Counted from the stretch's first letter, positions 36,158-45,809 are shown. The stretch is 64,000 nt of DNA from Sunxiuqinia sp965230765 (GCA_965230765.1 CBDDLR010000001.1:2827045-2891044), one strand, 5' to 3'. The notes: generated by a model from the letters alone, not told the origin. A program made the numbers and translations.

Positions 36158-36281
36158 AACGGTAAATTGTATGAGTAGTGGCAGATTGCGTCGTAATTCC
36201 CTGTCAAACCGCTACGCAGTTTGAGCGGGCTACAAACCTTGACATTTAGCACTTTCCCTGCCATTACTTATACAAAATGTT
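36158..36281 (-). repeat. attC site, GTAAATTGTATGAG family
   Basis: 124 bp. Variant with GCGTCGTAATTCCC in the left arm. Confidence 0.83.
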
Positions 36282-36289
36282 GTGTTTAG

Positions 36290-37861
36290 TTATTCTTTCT
36301 TTTTATTTGTCAAGTTGTATGAAAAACTAATAAACCATCCAACTCGTGTTGTTTTTTCAGTTAATGTTTCACTCAAATTGCTTGTTAGTACTTCTTCACC
36401 CACTTTATAATCAGATTTTAGATAATCAACTTGAGCCATTGCTGCACCTAAAGAAACTATAAATCTTTCTTGAGTTCCAAACATTCCGCTTAATCCCAAA
36501 AAAACACTTGCATCACTAATATCTGTAGAATTTAATCCGAGTCCCAGAGAACCTCCAAGTTTAAAATTATTTGTTGTCCTTTTTGAAATATGCATTAATG
36601 CACCAAGAGATAAATTACCAAGACTGTAGTTCGAGTTTTCTGAAATAATAGATTTTGTGGAGTCATTTGGCGATATTGAAGTTTTATAGCTCATATCATT
36701 CAATGCACCTGTAATAAAAATACCTGTACTAAAATCTATTTTCACACCTCCTTCAATTGGAACTTCAGTTACAAAATTTCGACTCTCCATTGAAGTCAAT
36801 GATTCAATACCTTTTCTAGGTGTAATCTTAATATTGTAAGTGATAATGTCCTTCTTTGCTTGAACTGGGTCTGATGCAATAAAATAGTTATTTTCATTTT
36901 TCAACTCAGCGAATAGCTTGCTGATATTTTGAAACAATTGATTATAATCATAATCTTCTACTTTCTTATTTATACTTTCAATTTCTTGTTTTAAATTATT
37001 TGTACTCTCTTCTACTTTTTTAAAATCATCATCAAATTTATCCAAAACAACTTGACTCAATGAATACAGTCGTAGGTTCGTTTTAAAGTTTCTATAATTT
37101 GAATTAAATGCAGTTAACAGTTTTTCTGGTTTCTGAATGAATGGATACTCCTTTTGTAGAGCATTTAAAGTCATAATAGCCTCTTTATGAGTCAACCCAT
37201 CAGTTAATGAAAGTTGAATTAATTTATTCTTTATTGTCTTAGCTTCTTCTAATTTTTCAAAAGACTCATTAACAAATTTTGCATTAGAATAAAGTTCTGA
37301 GGTTTTCTTTAAATAAGCATCTTCTATTTTACTATTAAGCTCCTCAATAGTACTCTTTTGATTTTCTATTTCTTCTTTTAAGGACGTTATTTTATCATTT
37401 AGTTCTGACAATATATTCTGGTCTTGCAATGTATCAGGAAGTAGTTTGTACTCTAATAGATCTTCACTGAATGAAGCAAGTTTAAGTTTATTCCATTCTA
37501 AAGAGGATTTTTCCATGGCTAATGTAAAGGCTGATTCTTTTTCCCCTAATTCTGCATCTGTTTGTTCTATTACTTGTTTAGCTTCTTGTGTAATTGAACT
37601 CTCTTCTTTTTTCTCCATTTGAAAAACATTCGAAAAAACAGCTGGGGGCTCTGAATTAAACTCAGATTGACTAGATTCAATTTTCACCTCATATAAAAAT
37701 TTATTGATGTTTATGATTTTATAGACACTATTCTCACCGAGTTTTGCAATTGGTACCTTCGGTGGGTCTTTTGACTCAAAGTCATACGTCACAATATTCT
37801 GAGAATACATGAAGTTAGTTGCAAGGGTTAATAGTAAAGACAATAGGTAACTCTTTTTCAT
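36290..37861 (-). CDS. Outer-membrane protein with long coiled coil
   Basis: 523 aa. The signal peptide (1-21, ending MYSQ) is followed by ~70 residues of beta-type sequence, then a long heptad region (~85-330, for example LSELNDKITSLKEEIENQKS and NNLKQEIESINKKVEDY), then ~190 residues of alternating strands (FSTGIFITGALNDMSYK, LSLGALMHI, LGGSLGLGLN) that end in an aromatic strand (VGWFISFSYNL). This fits a periplasmic coiled coil attached to an outer-membrane barrel. The function is unknown. The cassette is bounded by GTTGTGTTTA and TAAACACAAC. Confidence 0.7.
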   Translation of the reverse strand: MKKSYLLSLLLTLATNFMYSQNIVTYDFESKDPPKVPIAKLGENSVYKIININKFLYEVKIESSQSEFNSEPPAVFSNVFQMEKKEESSITQEAKQVIEQTDAELGEKESAFTLAMEKSSLEWNKLKLASFSEDLLEYKLLPDTLQDQNILSELNDKITSLKEEIENQKSTIEELNSKIEDAYLKKTSELYSNAKFVNESFEKLEEAKTIKNKLIQLSLTDGLTHKEAIMTLNALQKEYPFIQKPEKLLTAFNSNYRNFKTNLRLYSLSQVVLDKFDDDFKKVEESTNNLKQEIESINKKVEDYDYNQLFQNISKLFAELKNENNYFIASDPVQAKKDIITYNIKITPRKGIESLTSMESRNFVTEVPIEGGVKIDFSTGIFITGALNDMSYKTSISPNDSTKSIISENSNYSLGNLSLGALMHISKRTTNNFKLGGSLGLGLNSTDISDASVFLGLSGMFGTQERFIVSLGAAMAQVDYLKSDYKVGEEVLTSNLSETLTEKTTRVGWFISFSYNLTNKKKE

Positions 37862-37919
37862 AATTTATAGTTTTTGGGTTTATTTAAATACTACATGATT
37901 TCTAGGTCTAATTAAACAC

Positions 37920-38041
37920 AACGTTGAGTGTATGATTTCGTAAGGGATTTCGGACTGCGTCTGTATCCCCCGTTACCGAAATTGAAGCGGGAGACTATGC
38001 TTCGCATACCACTGAAACCCTTATGAATTATACACATTGTT
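37920..38041 (-). repeat. attC site, AACGTTGAGT family
   Basis: 122 bp. AACGTTGAGTGTATGATTTCG pairs in pieces with ATGAATTATACACATTGTT; the inner arm is CTATGCTTCGCATA. Confidence 0.78.
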
Positions 38042-38060
38042 GTGCGTAGATTATTTTTCA

Positions 38061-38777
38061 TCACTGTCTTAAATTTTGCATCTTCTCATACCAGTGAAAA
38101 TGCATTCCTAAAAACGCAATCAAGTTACTAAATCCATGTGCGATTATCACAGGCCAAAGTTTTTTATGTTTATAATAATAGTATCCAAATACCAATCCAG
38201 TTGGAAGAATCATAATCAAGCTTAACCAACCTTGATAAGTATGATAAAGTTGTCGAATCAGCATGCTTAATCCAATAATTATAACTGGATTATATTTTTC
38301 AAGTCGTTTAAACAAGTATCCAATTAATATAAATTCCTCAAAAATCGAATTGATTATAATAATCAATGAAATGCTAATCCAATTTGCTTCTAATCCATAT
38401 TGCACATGTTTTACAGTCGTGTCATCAACAACTTGAAATGCCTCAAGTATCTTAAATCCAACATTCCCAATTACGTTTCGAATAAACATTATCAACAGAG
38501 CAATCCAAATCAAACGAAATGTAAAAGTCAAGTTAAAATCCGACATTTTCCATTCTCTGACTTTCAAGATGTAGAAAATTATCAGAAGTGCAACAATCTC
38601 ATAAATCACAATCGAGAAGTGAGATTGGCTTGTAATTTTATAAGTCCAGGAATGAGTATAGTCTGAGTTTACAACAAAAAATGAACAAGTCGAAGAATAA
38701 ATAAACAATCCGAATCCGATTATCAATATTGTAATCAGTTCAGTTGTCGGTGAGAGTTTTTTAATCAGTTTATTCAT
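38061..38777 (-). CDS. CPBP family intramembrane metalloprotease
   Basis: 238 aa with about seven hydrophobic helices. The family motifs are EE at 147-148 (SIFEEFILIGYL), H179 (LIRQLYHTYQG) and HxxxN at 214-218 (IIAHGFSNLI), the expected catalytic and metal-binding set of CAAX-protease/bacteriocin-processing enzymes. The usual arginine after EExxx is absent (EEFIL), so activity may be altered. The role could be processing or immunity to a peptide. It is alone in a cassette bounded by GTTGTGCGTA and TACGCACAAC. Confidence 0.83.
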   Translation of the reverse strand: MNKLIKKLSPTTELITILIIGFGLFIYSSTCSFFVVNSDYTHSWTYKITSQSHFSIVIYEIVALLIIFYILKVREWKMSDFNLTFTFRLIWIALLIMFIRNVIGNVGFKILEAFQVVDDTTVKHVQYGLEANWISISLIIIINSIFEEFILIGYLFKRLEKYNPVIIIGLSMLIRQLYHTYQGWLSLIMILPTGLVFGYYYYKHKKLWPVIIAHGFSNLIAFLGMHFHWYEKMQNLRQ

Positions 38778-38806
38778 ATGCAGTATGGGTCTTTTAATTT
38801 ACGCAC

Positions 38807-38931
38807 AACGGTCACTTGTAAGTTGTCGTTGCGGATTTCGGTGAGCGTCAGCGTCCGGTAGGACCTGACTGCGATGCGAGGATCCGGCGAACGACGCAGC
38901 ACTGCACCCGCAATGCAATTTACAATTTGTT
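38807..38931 (-). repeat. attC site, GTTGTCGTTGCGG family
   Basis: 125 bp with GCGAGGATCC and ACGACGCAGC variants. Confidence 0.84.
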
Positions 38932-39388
38932 ATGGTTTGTTTTTTTGTTATCATCTTTTTCAAGTACCGATGAAAAGGAAACGTTCCTTTCAAACGGTGG
39001 GCAGTTTTCTGGTTTTTACAAACCTTTCAAAAAGCTGCTTAAACTACACTTTGTTTCAAACTTCGTTCCTTCACTCCCGTCAAAAAAGATTGGGGTGCGA
39101 AGGGTGTTTATAATGCAGTGTCAAGTTTTTGCGTCCTTGTCAGACCAGGAAAACAAGCGGACTGGTCAAACTGCTGAATTTTGCAGCTTGTGATTTTCCG
39201 GTCAATAAGCACGGACACGTACCAACTTGTCAGGTAACCTTTCCACTGCGAATCCCTCTCAAACAAACTCTGGTGGGTTGGGGTGTCAATTTGAACACTT
39301 GGTTTTAAAAATAATTATTTCAAAGAAGAATCGGAAGTGTCCAGTTTAGAGAATCGTTCTAAATAATCAGTTTTTAGAAATAAACCAT
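38932..39388 (-). mobile_element. Gene-less cassette body, type A copy 8
   Basis: 457 bp, near-identical to copy 7 (one visible change, CTCAAACAAAC for CTCAAACTAAC). Confidence 0.8.
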
Positions 39389-39513
39389 AACGGCCGCGGA
39401 TATGTTGCGGCGGGGTTTTATTTGCACTAAAGTTTCATATATTTTTTAAAATTATGTATTGTATTGTTAAAATCAAATAGCACCAAACACCCCGCTGAAA
39501 TATAAACGATGTT
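39389..39513 (-). repeat. attC site, GGCCGCGG family
   Basis: 125 bp, 3' attC of type B copy 8. Confidence 0.82.
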
Positions 39514-39921
39514 ATGGTTAGGCAGGGCAATACGGGCGTGCTCAGTCATTGTAACAAAACCAGCCTGGCAGTTTGTTTGCCCCTCCCAAGTGATGTGCCA
39601 AGTTTGCAAAACCAGTAGTTGCTTACCGCTGTCCCTGTTTGGTGTTGTTTGCCTTTCCTTAATTTACATATCTTTAAGCAACAATACCTGTCCCAGGTTA
39701 CCCGTTCAGGTAGGGGCAAACATGGCGCAGGAGTTGATTAACCGCAAACAAGGTGACAGGCTGTAGATGCTTTTGGGCGTGATTTTATGAAAATTGCTTT
39801 CCAATGACCACTAGTCAGGTAGATGTATTACCTGAAACTATGTTCCACTTTCACAAGTGCCATTTACAAAAACCAAGCTTTTAAAGAACGCTTTTTTTAA
39901 TAAACTGAAATGCTTAACCAT
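39514..39921 (-). mobile_element. Gene-less cassette body, type B copy 8
   Basis: 408 bp, AATACGGG subtype. It carries a unique CAGTAGTTGC in place of CAGTTGTTGC. Confidence 0.8.
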
Positions 39922-40046
39922 AACGGTCACTTGTAAGTTGTCGTTGCGGATTTCGGTGAGCGTCAGCGTCCGGTAGGACGGGACGGTCAAGCGAGAATCC
40001 AGCGTACGACACCGCGCGAACCCCGCAATGCAATTTACAATTTGTT
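39922..40046 (-). repeat. attC site, GTTGTCGTTGCGG family, diverged
   Basis: 125 bp. The apex is rearranged (GGTAGGACGGGACGGTCAAG), while the outer arms are unchanged. Confidence 0.82.
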
Positions 40047-40278
40047 ATGCGTTCGATTTTTTAATTTTTTTCATAATCCATTTAATCATTTCTATGAAAA
40101 GTTTTATTGTCACTCGAACAATAAATACTCCTAAAAAACCAGCAATCACGATTGCTACTTTTTCTAAAAATTTGTCTATTCCAAATCTTGTCCATAAGTC
40201 AAAGACCGACATTATTACAACCAAGCATATTAAAGCAATTGAAAGAATAAGTCCCGTATTACTGAGTTTGGATTTCAT
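40045..40278 (-). CDS. Small two-helix membrane protein
   Basis: 77 aa with two transmembrane segments (~9-26 and ~40-58) and a lysine-rich tail (MKKIKKSNA). The stop TAA (40045-40047) is formed by the GTTA of the attC. It lies 11 bp downstream of the lipoprotein gene at 40290 in the same cassette (GTTATGCG/CGCATAAC). No family is recognised. Confidence 0.6.
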   Translation of the reverse strand: MKSKLSNTGLILSIALICLVVIMSVFDLWTRFGIDKFLEKVAIVIAGFLGVFIVRVTIKLFIEMIKWIMKKIKKSNA

Positions 40279-40289
40279 TTGGTGTTAAT

Positions 40290-40694
40290 TCAATTAGTCT
40301 CTGTCAAAAAGTTAAACTCGGATTCGTTAGCGTCTTTTGTATATTGTCTTTGTTTACCTGATTTGTCCGCAAAACCAACAACAACAAAATCTTTAAAAAT
40401 TAAAAGTCTAAAATCATTACTTGTCAATAAAATGTCGGGGGTTGCCCAAGATGCAATTGAACTTTCCCAATTGTCAGGATTATTTTTAAACCAGTTTTTT
40501 AATTTGTCAATTATTTCTGAGTCGGCATTTATTTTTGTTGTCAATGAACTGTCCAAACTTAGATTCCCATTTGGATTGATTTTTAACTCAAATTGTTTCT
40601 CGCTTTTAAGTATCTCTTCAAAATCAAGATTTTGTCCGCATGAGATTGTGAAAATCAAGAGTATAAATCCAATATTTTTAATCATTTTATCCAT
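40290..40694 (-). CDS. Small putative lipoprotein
   Basis: 134 aa. MDKMIKNIGFILLIFTISC then GQN gives a lipoprotein leader with cysteine 19; a start at the inner methionine 4 is also possible. The mature ~115 residues look mixed alpha/beta with NPDNWESSIASWATPDILLT in the middle. First gene of a two-gene cassette with the 77-aa membrane protein. No family is recognised. Confidence 0.68.
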   Translation of the reverse strand: MDKMIKNIGFILLIFTISCGQNLDFEEILKSEKQFELKINPNGNLSLDSSLTTKINADSEIIDKLKNWFKNNPDNWESSIASWATPDILLTSNDFRLLIFKDFVVVGFADKSGKQRQYTKDANESEFNFLTETN

Positions 40695-40723
40695 GCAGAT
40701 TCGGTTCTTTTAAATTGACGCAT

Positions 40724-40848
40724 AACGGTTGGTACATGTTGTCGGGGCGGATTTCGGCGAGCGTTCCTGTCTGAAGGACACGGAACTGCGATGCGAGAAT
40801 CCGCAGTTGGCGTACCACCGAACCCCGCCCTGCAATATGTACTGTGTT
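40724..40848 (-). repeat. attC site, ACATGTTG/GCATGTTG family
   Basis: 125 bp. AACGGTTGGTACATGTTG pairs with CAATATGTACTGTGTT. The relative at 57881 shares GGTACATGTTG. Confidence 0.8.
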
Positions 40849-40865
40849 ATGCGCTGACCTTTTTC

Positions 40866-41699
40866 TTATTTAAATGTTTTAATCATAATGTCTCCATTTT
40901 TTATAACGACAGTGTCATTTGAATTGGCAAGTCCTTTATAAACTCCGTTTAAAAATATTTTTCTGTCCAATTCTCGAATGTGATAATTACCAATATTAAA
41001 ATTCTCTGCACCGTCTTGAATTGAGAGGTTTTTTACTTTTAAGTTTTTGGGAAATTGATAAACAATGTCATTTCCATTTGTTGAAGTAACTGTCCCGAAT
41101 GACTTTTCAAAAATTAATTTTCCATTGTCAAGAATGATAGTGTCACCAATATTTGCTTGTCCAACATATTTTCTATTTAAGAACAAGTTTCTTTGATATT
41201 CTTGTACCAAAAACTCCCCAATTTGATAGTTAGCAGTGTCTCTCGTATTTGAAATTTGAAGTTTCACTTCTTTAGGAAACAAGTAAATAATTCCTCGACC
41301 ATTTGAAGAAGTGTATTTACTTTCAGTTTTTTGAGCGTTACTGTCTGTGCTAAGCATGAATATGCCAAGGCTTGTCAAAATAAATGTCGCAGATAAAATT
41401 GATAATTTTGTCATGGTATTAGTTTTTAAGTTAAACAATTGAATTATCTGTAAAATGAGGTTGTTTATCCCTTTGAAAAGAGAACTCATTTTTTTGCTTT
41501 TTTTCTCTGAATTATAAAAGTCGTACCCAATTTTTTCCCCAATTAATTTAAGGGAGTAACTTCTTGGATTAACCAAACCAGATTCGATTCTTTGAATAGT
41601 ACGCAAACTCAGACTGCACTTCTGGGACAACTCATCTTGAGTCATTCCGACTGCATTTCTAATTTCTGCTACTTTTCTACCTAGTTCTGGTTGTTCCAT
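40866..41699 (-). CDS. Membrane-bound XRE-family regulator with duplicated C-terminal domain
   Basis: 277 aa. A Cro/C1-type helix-turn-helix fills residues ~8-62 (VAEIRNAVGMTQDELSQ, then SLRTIQRIESGLVNPRS). A transmembrane helix lies at ~98-118. The exported part holds two tandem ~70-residue repeats that both begin with NG-x-x-I-x-Y-x-FPK and include R-x-(L/I)FLN-x-x-Y-x-G-x-A-N. The layout suggests a one-component sensor that links an external signal to DNA binding. It is alone in a cassette bounded by GTTATGCGC and GCGCATAAC. Confidence 0.72.
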   Translation of the reverse strand: MEQPELGRKVAEIRNAVGMTQDELSQKCSLSLRTIQRIESGLVNPRSYSLKLIGEKIGYDFYNSEKKSKKMSSLFKGINNLILQIIQLFNLKTNTMTKLSILSATFILTSLGIFMLSTDSNAQKTESKYTSSNGRGIIYLFPKEVKLQISNTRDTANYQIGEFLVQEYQRNLFLNRKYVGQANIGDTIILDNGKLIFEKSFGTVTSTNGNDIVYQFPKNLKVKNLSIQDGAENFNIGNYHIRELDRKIFLNGVYKGLANSNDTVVIKNGDIMIKTFK

Positions 41700-41861
41700 T
41701 TTTCAAAGCTTAAAGCAAGATTATTGATAACTTAAAAACATTAAAAAAAAATTCATTGACTTTAATACGTCATTCTTGCGACAGATATTTTATTTTACTG
41801 ATAATTAATTTGTTATTGTTCCGTAATTCGTCATTGTACTGCTTATTTCAGGTTTGCGCAT
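41700..41861. promoter_or_regulatory. AT-rich upstream region of the XRE regulator
   Basis: 162 bp gene-free stretch, unusually long for a cassette leader here. It contains two GTCATT-type direct repeats (TACGTCATTCTTG and TTCGTCATTGTAC), candidate operator sites for the autoregulator. A promoter could not be fixed. Confidence 0.4.
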
Positions 41862-41986
41862 AACGGTCACTTGTAAGTTGTCGTTGCGGATTTCGGTGAG
41901 CGTCAGCGTCCGGTAGGACCTGACTGCGATGCGAGAATCTGGCGAACGACGCTGCACTGCACCCGCAATGCAATTTACAATTTGTT
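41862..41986 (-). repeat. attC site, GTTGTCGTTGCGG family
   Basis: 125 bp with GAATCTGGCG in the right inner arm. Confidence 0.84.
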
Positions 41987-42443
41987 ATGGTTTGTTTTTT
42001 CGTTATCATCTTTTTCAAGTACCGATGAAATGGGAACGTACCTTTCAAACGGTGGGCAGTTTTCTGGTTTTTACAAACCTTTCAGAAAGCTGCTTAAACT
42101 ACACTTTGTTTCAAACTTCGTACCCTCACTCCCGTCAAAAAGATTGAGGTGCGAAGGGTATTTATAATGCAGTGTCAAGTTTTTGCGTTCTTGTCAGACC
42201 AGGAAAGCAAGCGGACTTGTCAAAAAGCAAGACTTTATCAACTTGAAACATACTGGTCAAAAAGCACGGACACGTACCAACTTGTCAGGTAACCTTTCCT
42301 CTGCGAATCCCTCTCAAACAAACTCTGGTGGCTTGGGGTGTCAATTTGAACACTTGGTTTTAAAAATAATTATTTCAAAGAAGAATCGGAAGCGTCAATT
42401 TCGAGAATCGTTCTAAATAATCAGTTTTTTAGAAATAAACCAT
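41987..42443 (-). mobile_element. Gene-less cassette body, type A copy 9
   Basis: 457 bp, diverged, with GTGGCTTGGGG and GAAGCGTCAATTTC. It carries the GTTGTCGTTGCGG attC. Confidence 0.78.
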
Positions 42444-42567
42444 AACGTTCAGTTGTATGTGGTCGGGCGGGATTTCGTGCAGAAATCCTGTCAGACCGGT
42501 AGGAGAGTAGCCGGAAGGTTTGACTGGTCAAACCGATAAGTACCCCGCCTGCCATATACAATTTGTT
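42444..42567 (-). repeat. attC site, GTCGGGCGGG family
   Basis: 124 bp. It provides the TAA stop (42566-42568) of the gene to its right. Confidence 0.84.
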
Positions 42568-43585
42568 ACCTGCTGGGCTTTAATATTTCAACTATTTCGT
42601 TTGTAATCTCTCCAAGAGTATTTCTAATTGTCAATATAATTTTAGGTTCATTAGGGATTATAGTTAGTTTAATGATTTCTCCCGTCTTATATTGTTTGTA
42701 ATCAATCAAATTTTCACTAACTCTGGAATTGAAAATATCAAACTTATCTTTACTTGCTTTAAAATATGAGTCTTTGATTTTTAAAATGCCTAATCCCTCA
42801 ATTTTGTGAGCAATAAAGGCTCTATCACCAACTATCATAAAGTCATTAAAATTTCTACTCTGCTTAACTTCGATTGAAATGGCAAAACTTTTTATTAAAT
42901 CGAGGTCTGAATAAATAGTGATATGTTCATAAACACTACCGTGATTCAAGGTTTCTGATATTAATCCAAGATATTTTGATGTAATTCGACCTTGATGAAT
43001 ACTTTCATAGCTACTATTAGATTTAAGACTCTTAAAATGTGATAAATCAAGTTTTTCCTTAGATTTTAAGTCATAGTACAAGATGTATTTTGGCAATATT
43101 ATATTGTCAATCGCAATTAAAAGGCTATCATTAATTACCAAGTCATCTACTGCTTTTCCCCACATCTGTATTTCTTCAGGAACCTCTAGTTTTTCCCATT
43201 GATTCTTCCCTATCTGATATTGAATTAGAATCTCTTTACCCATTTCACCTCCAATAAACAGGTTATTTGCAAATAACAAGAGGGTCTTTGGTTTCAAATC
43301 AAATGGAATTGTCAACTTTGATTCCTTAGATAACAGAAAGTCATAAAGAACAATACTATTTTTGGCAGTGTCTAGAATTGCTACTCTTGATTTTTTGTCA
43401 GTGGTGAAGATTGATTTTTGAGTAATATCAAAGGTCTTATGCTCTACTATTTCTGAATTTTCAAATGTATTCAGAGAAATTGCACTCTCGCTATTTAAGA
43501 GTAGAAAATAGTCTCCTTTCACTCCATTTTGCCCAAGAGCAGCCAGAGAATAGAATAATATCAATATTGTTATTAGTTTCTTCAT
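42566..43585 (-). CDS. Secreted protein, possible beta-propeller
   Basis: 339 aa. The signal peptide (~1-18, ending LGQ) is followed by repeated strand units of ~40 residues (KSRVAILDTAKNSIVLYDF, LLLFANNLFIGGEMGKEIL, DLVINDSLLIAIDNIILP, FMIVGDRAFIAHKIEGLGIL), as in a beta-propeller. No catalytic motif is seen. The stop codon comes from the R'' box of the attC. It is alone in a cassette bounded by GTTACCTGC and GCAGGTAAC. Confidence 0.68.
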   Translation of the reverse strand: MKKLITILILFYSLAALGQNGVKGDYFLLLNSESAISLNTFENSEIVEHKTFDITQKSIFTTDKKSRVAILDTAKNSIVLYDFLLSKESKLTIPFDLKPKTLLLFANNLFIGGEMGKEILIQYQIGKNQWEKLEVPEEIQMWGKAVDDLVINDSLLIAIDNIILPKYILYYDLKSKEKLDLSHFKSLKSNSSYESIHQGRITSKYLGLISETLNHGSVYEHITIYSDLDLIKSFAISIEVKQSRNFNDFMIVGDRAFIAHKIEGLGILKIKDSYFKASKDKFDIFNSRVSENLIDYKQYKTGEIIKLTIIPNEPKIILTIRNTLGEITNEIVEILKPSR

Positions 43586-43614
43586 TGTACTATCGTTTTT
43601 TTAGCCTTGCAGGT

Positions 43615-43738
43615 AACGTTCAGTTGTATGTGGTCGGGCGGGATTTCGTGCAGAAATCCTGTCAGACCGGTAGGAGAGTAGCCGGAAGGTTTGACTTGTC
43701 AAACCGATAATTGCCCCGCCTGCCATATACAATTTGTT
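43615..43738 (-). repeat. attC site, GTCGGGCGGG family
   Basis: 124 bp, identical to the site at 6743. Both lie 3' of the duplicated lipoprotein. Confidence 0.86.
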
Positions 43739-43746
43739 AGCAACCG

Positions 43747-44535
43747 TTATTTTCTAATTTTCATTTTGTTTTTAAATCTATTTTCTAGATCTCTAAAATC
43801 ATTTTCGTCCATTTCTCCAATAGTTATAACTTGATTCGGATTATTATCGAAGTTCACAATAGAAGCAGAGTATTCATGGTTATTTGATTTAATTATCAAT
43901 GAATATATATTTTTGCTGAGAGTTTCTCTGAGTCCTCTATTAAGTTTTATATCAATCCAAGCACTTCCCTTGATTTTGTCTGTTAATCCTAAAACTCCTT
44001 TTATTCCTGCTGGTGTCACAAAAATTGAGTCGATATCTGCTAGTGTAAGTGGAAATGCAACTTTGTTATTTTTTAATGCATGGAGACATTTTACGTTGCC
44101 ATGGAGATTACCGGTTACTCTCCATGCTAGGTTTGTAGGGAATATAGAATCAACATCTTCTAAGTATTTTTTCAATTTAATGGTGTCTTTTGCCATTCCG
44201 ATTATTGATGTAGAACCGATAAATGATTGCCCATTTTTATCTGTCTGAACATTGGGATATAAAATTTGGAAAAGAGGATAATTCTCTAATGAATTATCGT
44301 TGGCTGAATCTGCTCCTTGCAATTCATCAATTAATGATATTCCAGTCTTTTGACTTTTTATGGAATCCAGTTGTTGCTGTCTTATTAAATTATTGGCTTT
44401 TAGAATAATTGGATACAATTCCGTTAAGTCAAATGATTCTTGAACTGTCATTTTCCAGTTTATTGTTTTATTGTCTTTTTGAGAGCAACTAAAAGTGACG
44501 AATAGAATTATAGGGATCAAAATATACTTTATCAT
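43747..44535 (-). CDS. Putative lipoprotein, duplicated cassette copy 2
   Basis: 262 aa, the same protein as at 6875-7663 with no change that I can see, including flanking non-coding bases up to GTTGCTAAC. The right neighbour here is a type B cassette, whereas copy 1 is followed by a GNAT cassette. This duplication fixes the unit of movement as gene plus left attC. Function unknown. Confidence 0.8.
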   Translation of the reverse strand: MIKYILIPIILFVTFSCSQKDNKTINWKMTVQESFDLTELYPIILKANNLIRQQQLDSIKSQKTGISLIDELQGADSANDNSLENYPLFQILYPNVQTDKNGQSFIGSTSIIGMAKDTIKLKKYLEDVDSIFPTNLAWRVTGNLHGNVKCLHALKNNKVAFPLTLADIDSIFVTPAGIKGVLGLTDKIKGSAWIDIKLNRGLRETLSKNIYSLIIKSNNHEYSASIVNFDNNPNQVITIGEMDENDFRDLENRFKNKMKIRK

Positions 44536-44559
44536 TTGCGTTATTTTTTAATGGTTGCT

Positions 44560-44684
44560 AACGGCCGCGGATATGTTGCGGCGGGGTTTTATTTGCACTA
44601 AAGTTTCATATATTTTTTAAAATTATGTATTGTATTGTTAAAATAAAATAGCACCAAACACCCCGCTGAAATATAAACGATGTT
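44560..44684 (-). repeat. attC site, GGCCGCGG family
   Basis: 125 bp, AAAATAAAATAG loop variant as at 21571. Confidence 0.82.
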
Positions 44685-45092
44685 ATGGTTAGGCAGGGCA
44701 ATCCGGGCGTGCCCAGTCATTGTAACAAAACCAGCCTGGCAGTTTGTTTGCCCCTCCCAAGTGATGTGCCAAGTTTGCAAAACCAGTTGTTGCTTACCGC
44801 TGTCCCTGTTTGGTGTTGTTTGCCTTTCCTTAATTTACATATCTTTAAGCAACAATACCTGTCCCAGGTTACCCGTTCAGGTAGGGGCAAACATGGCACA
44901 GGAGTTGATTAACCGCAAACAAGGTGACAGGCTGTAGATGCTTTTGGGCGTGATTTTATGAAAATTGCTTTCCAATAACCACTAGTCAGGTAGATGTATT
45001 ACCTGAAACTATGTTCCACTTTCATAAGTGCCATTTACAAAAACCAAGCTTTTAAAGAACGCTTTTTTTAATAAACTGAAATGCTTAACCAT
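44685..45092 (-). mobile_element. Gene-less cassette body, type B copy 9
   Basis: 408 bp. It appears identical to copy 3, including the attC, although their neighbours differ. Confidence 0.8.
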
Positions 45093-45217
45093 AACGGTCA
45101 CTTGTATGTGGTCGGGCGGGATTTCGTGCAGAAATCCTGTCAGACCGGTAGGAGAGTAGCCGGAAGGTTTGACTAGTCAAACCGATAAATGCCCCGCCTG
45201 CCATATTACAATTTGTT
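45093..45217 (-). repeat. attC site, GTCGGGCGGG family
   Basis: 125 bp, CATATTACAA form that precedes a type A body. The inner arm is TTTGACTAGTCAAA. Confidence 0.84.
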
Positions 45218-45676
45218 ATGGTTTGTTTTTTTGTTATCATCTTTTTCAAGTGCCGATGAAATGGAAACGTACCTTTCAAACGGTGAGCAGTTTTCTGGTT
45301 TTTACAAACCTTTCAGAAAGCTGCTTAAACTACACTTTGTTTCAAACTTCGTTCCTCCACTCCCGTCAAAAAAGATTGGGGTGCGAAGGATGTTTATAAT
45401 GCAGTGTCAAGTTTTTGCGTTCTTGTCAGACCTGGAAAACAAGCGGACTTTTCAAACAGCAAGACTTTTTCAACTTGAAACATTCTGGTCAATAAGCACG
45501 GACACGTACCAACTTGTCAGGTAACCTTTCCTCTGCGAATCCCTCTCAAACAAACTCTGGTGGGTTGGGGTGTCAATTTGAACACTTGGTTTTAAAAATA
45601 ATTATTTCAAAGAAGAATCGGAAGTGTCCAATTTTAAGAATAATTCTAAATAATCAGTTTTTTAGAAATAAACCAT
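45218..45676 (-). mobile_element. Gene-less cassette body, type A copy 10
   Basis: 459 bp. It mixes features of both sub-branches (TTACAAACCTTTCAG with CCCGTCAAAAAAG), as if recombinant. Confidence 0.78.
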
Positions 45677-45798
45677 AACGTTGAGTATAAGAATAGTAGC
45701 CGATTGCGTGGCACTTTCCTGTCAATTTACAAGGAAGTTGAAGCGGGCTACAACCCTTGAAAAACCTACTATCCCGGCTATTATTTTTATACATTGTT
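45677..45798 (-). repeat. attC site, AACGTTGAGT family
   Basis: 122 bp. AACGTTGAGTATAAGAATAG pairs with CTATTATTTTTATACATTGTT in pieces. Its centre (GCGTGGCACTTTCCTGTCAA) resembles the GTAAATTGTATGAG family. Confidence 0.78.
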
Positions 45799-45809
45799 GG
45801 CAGTAGTAC

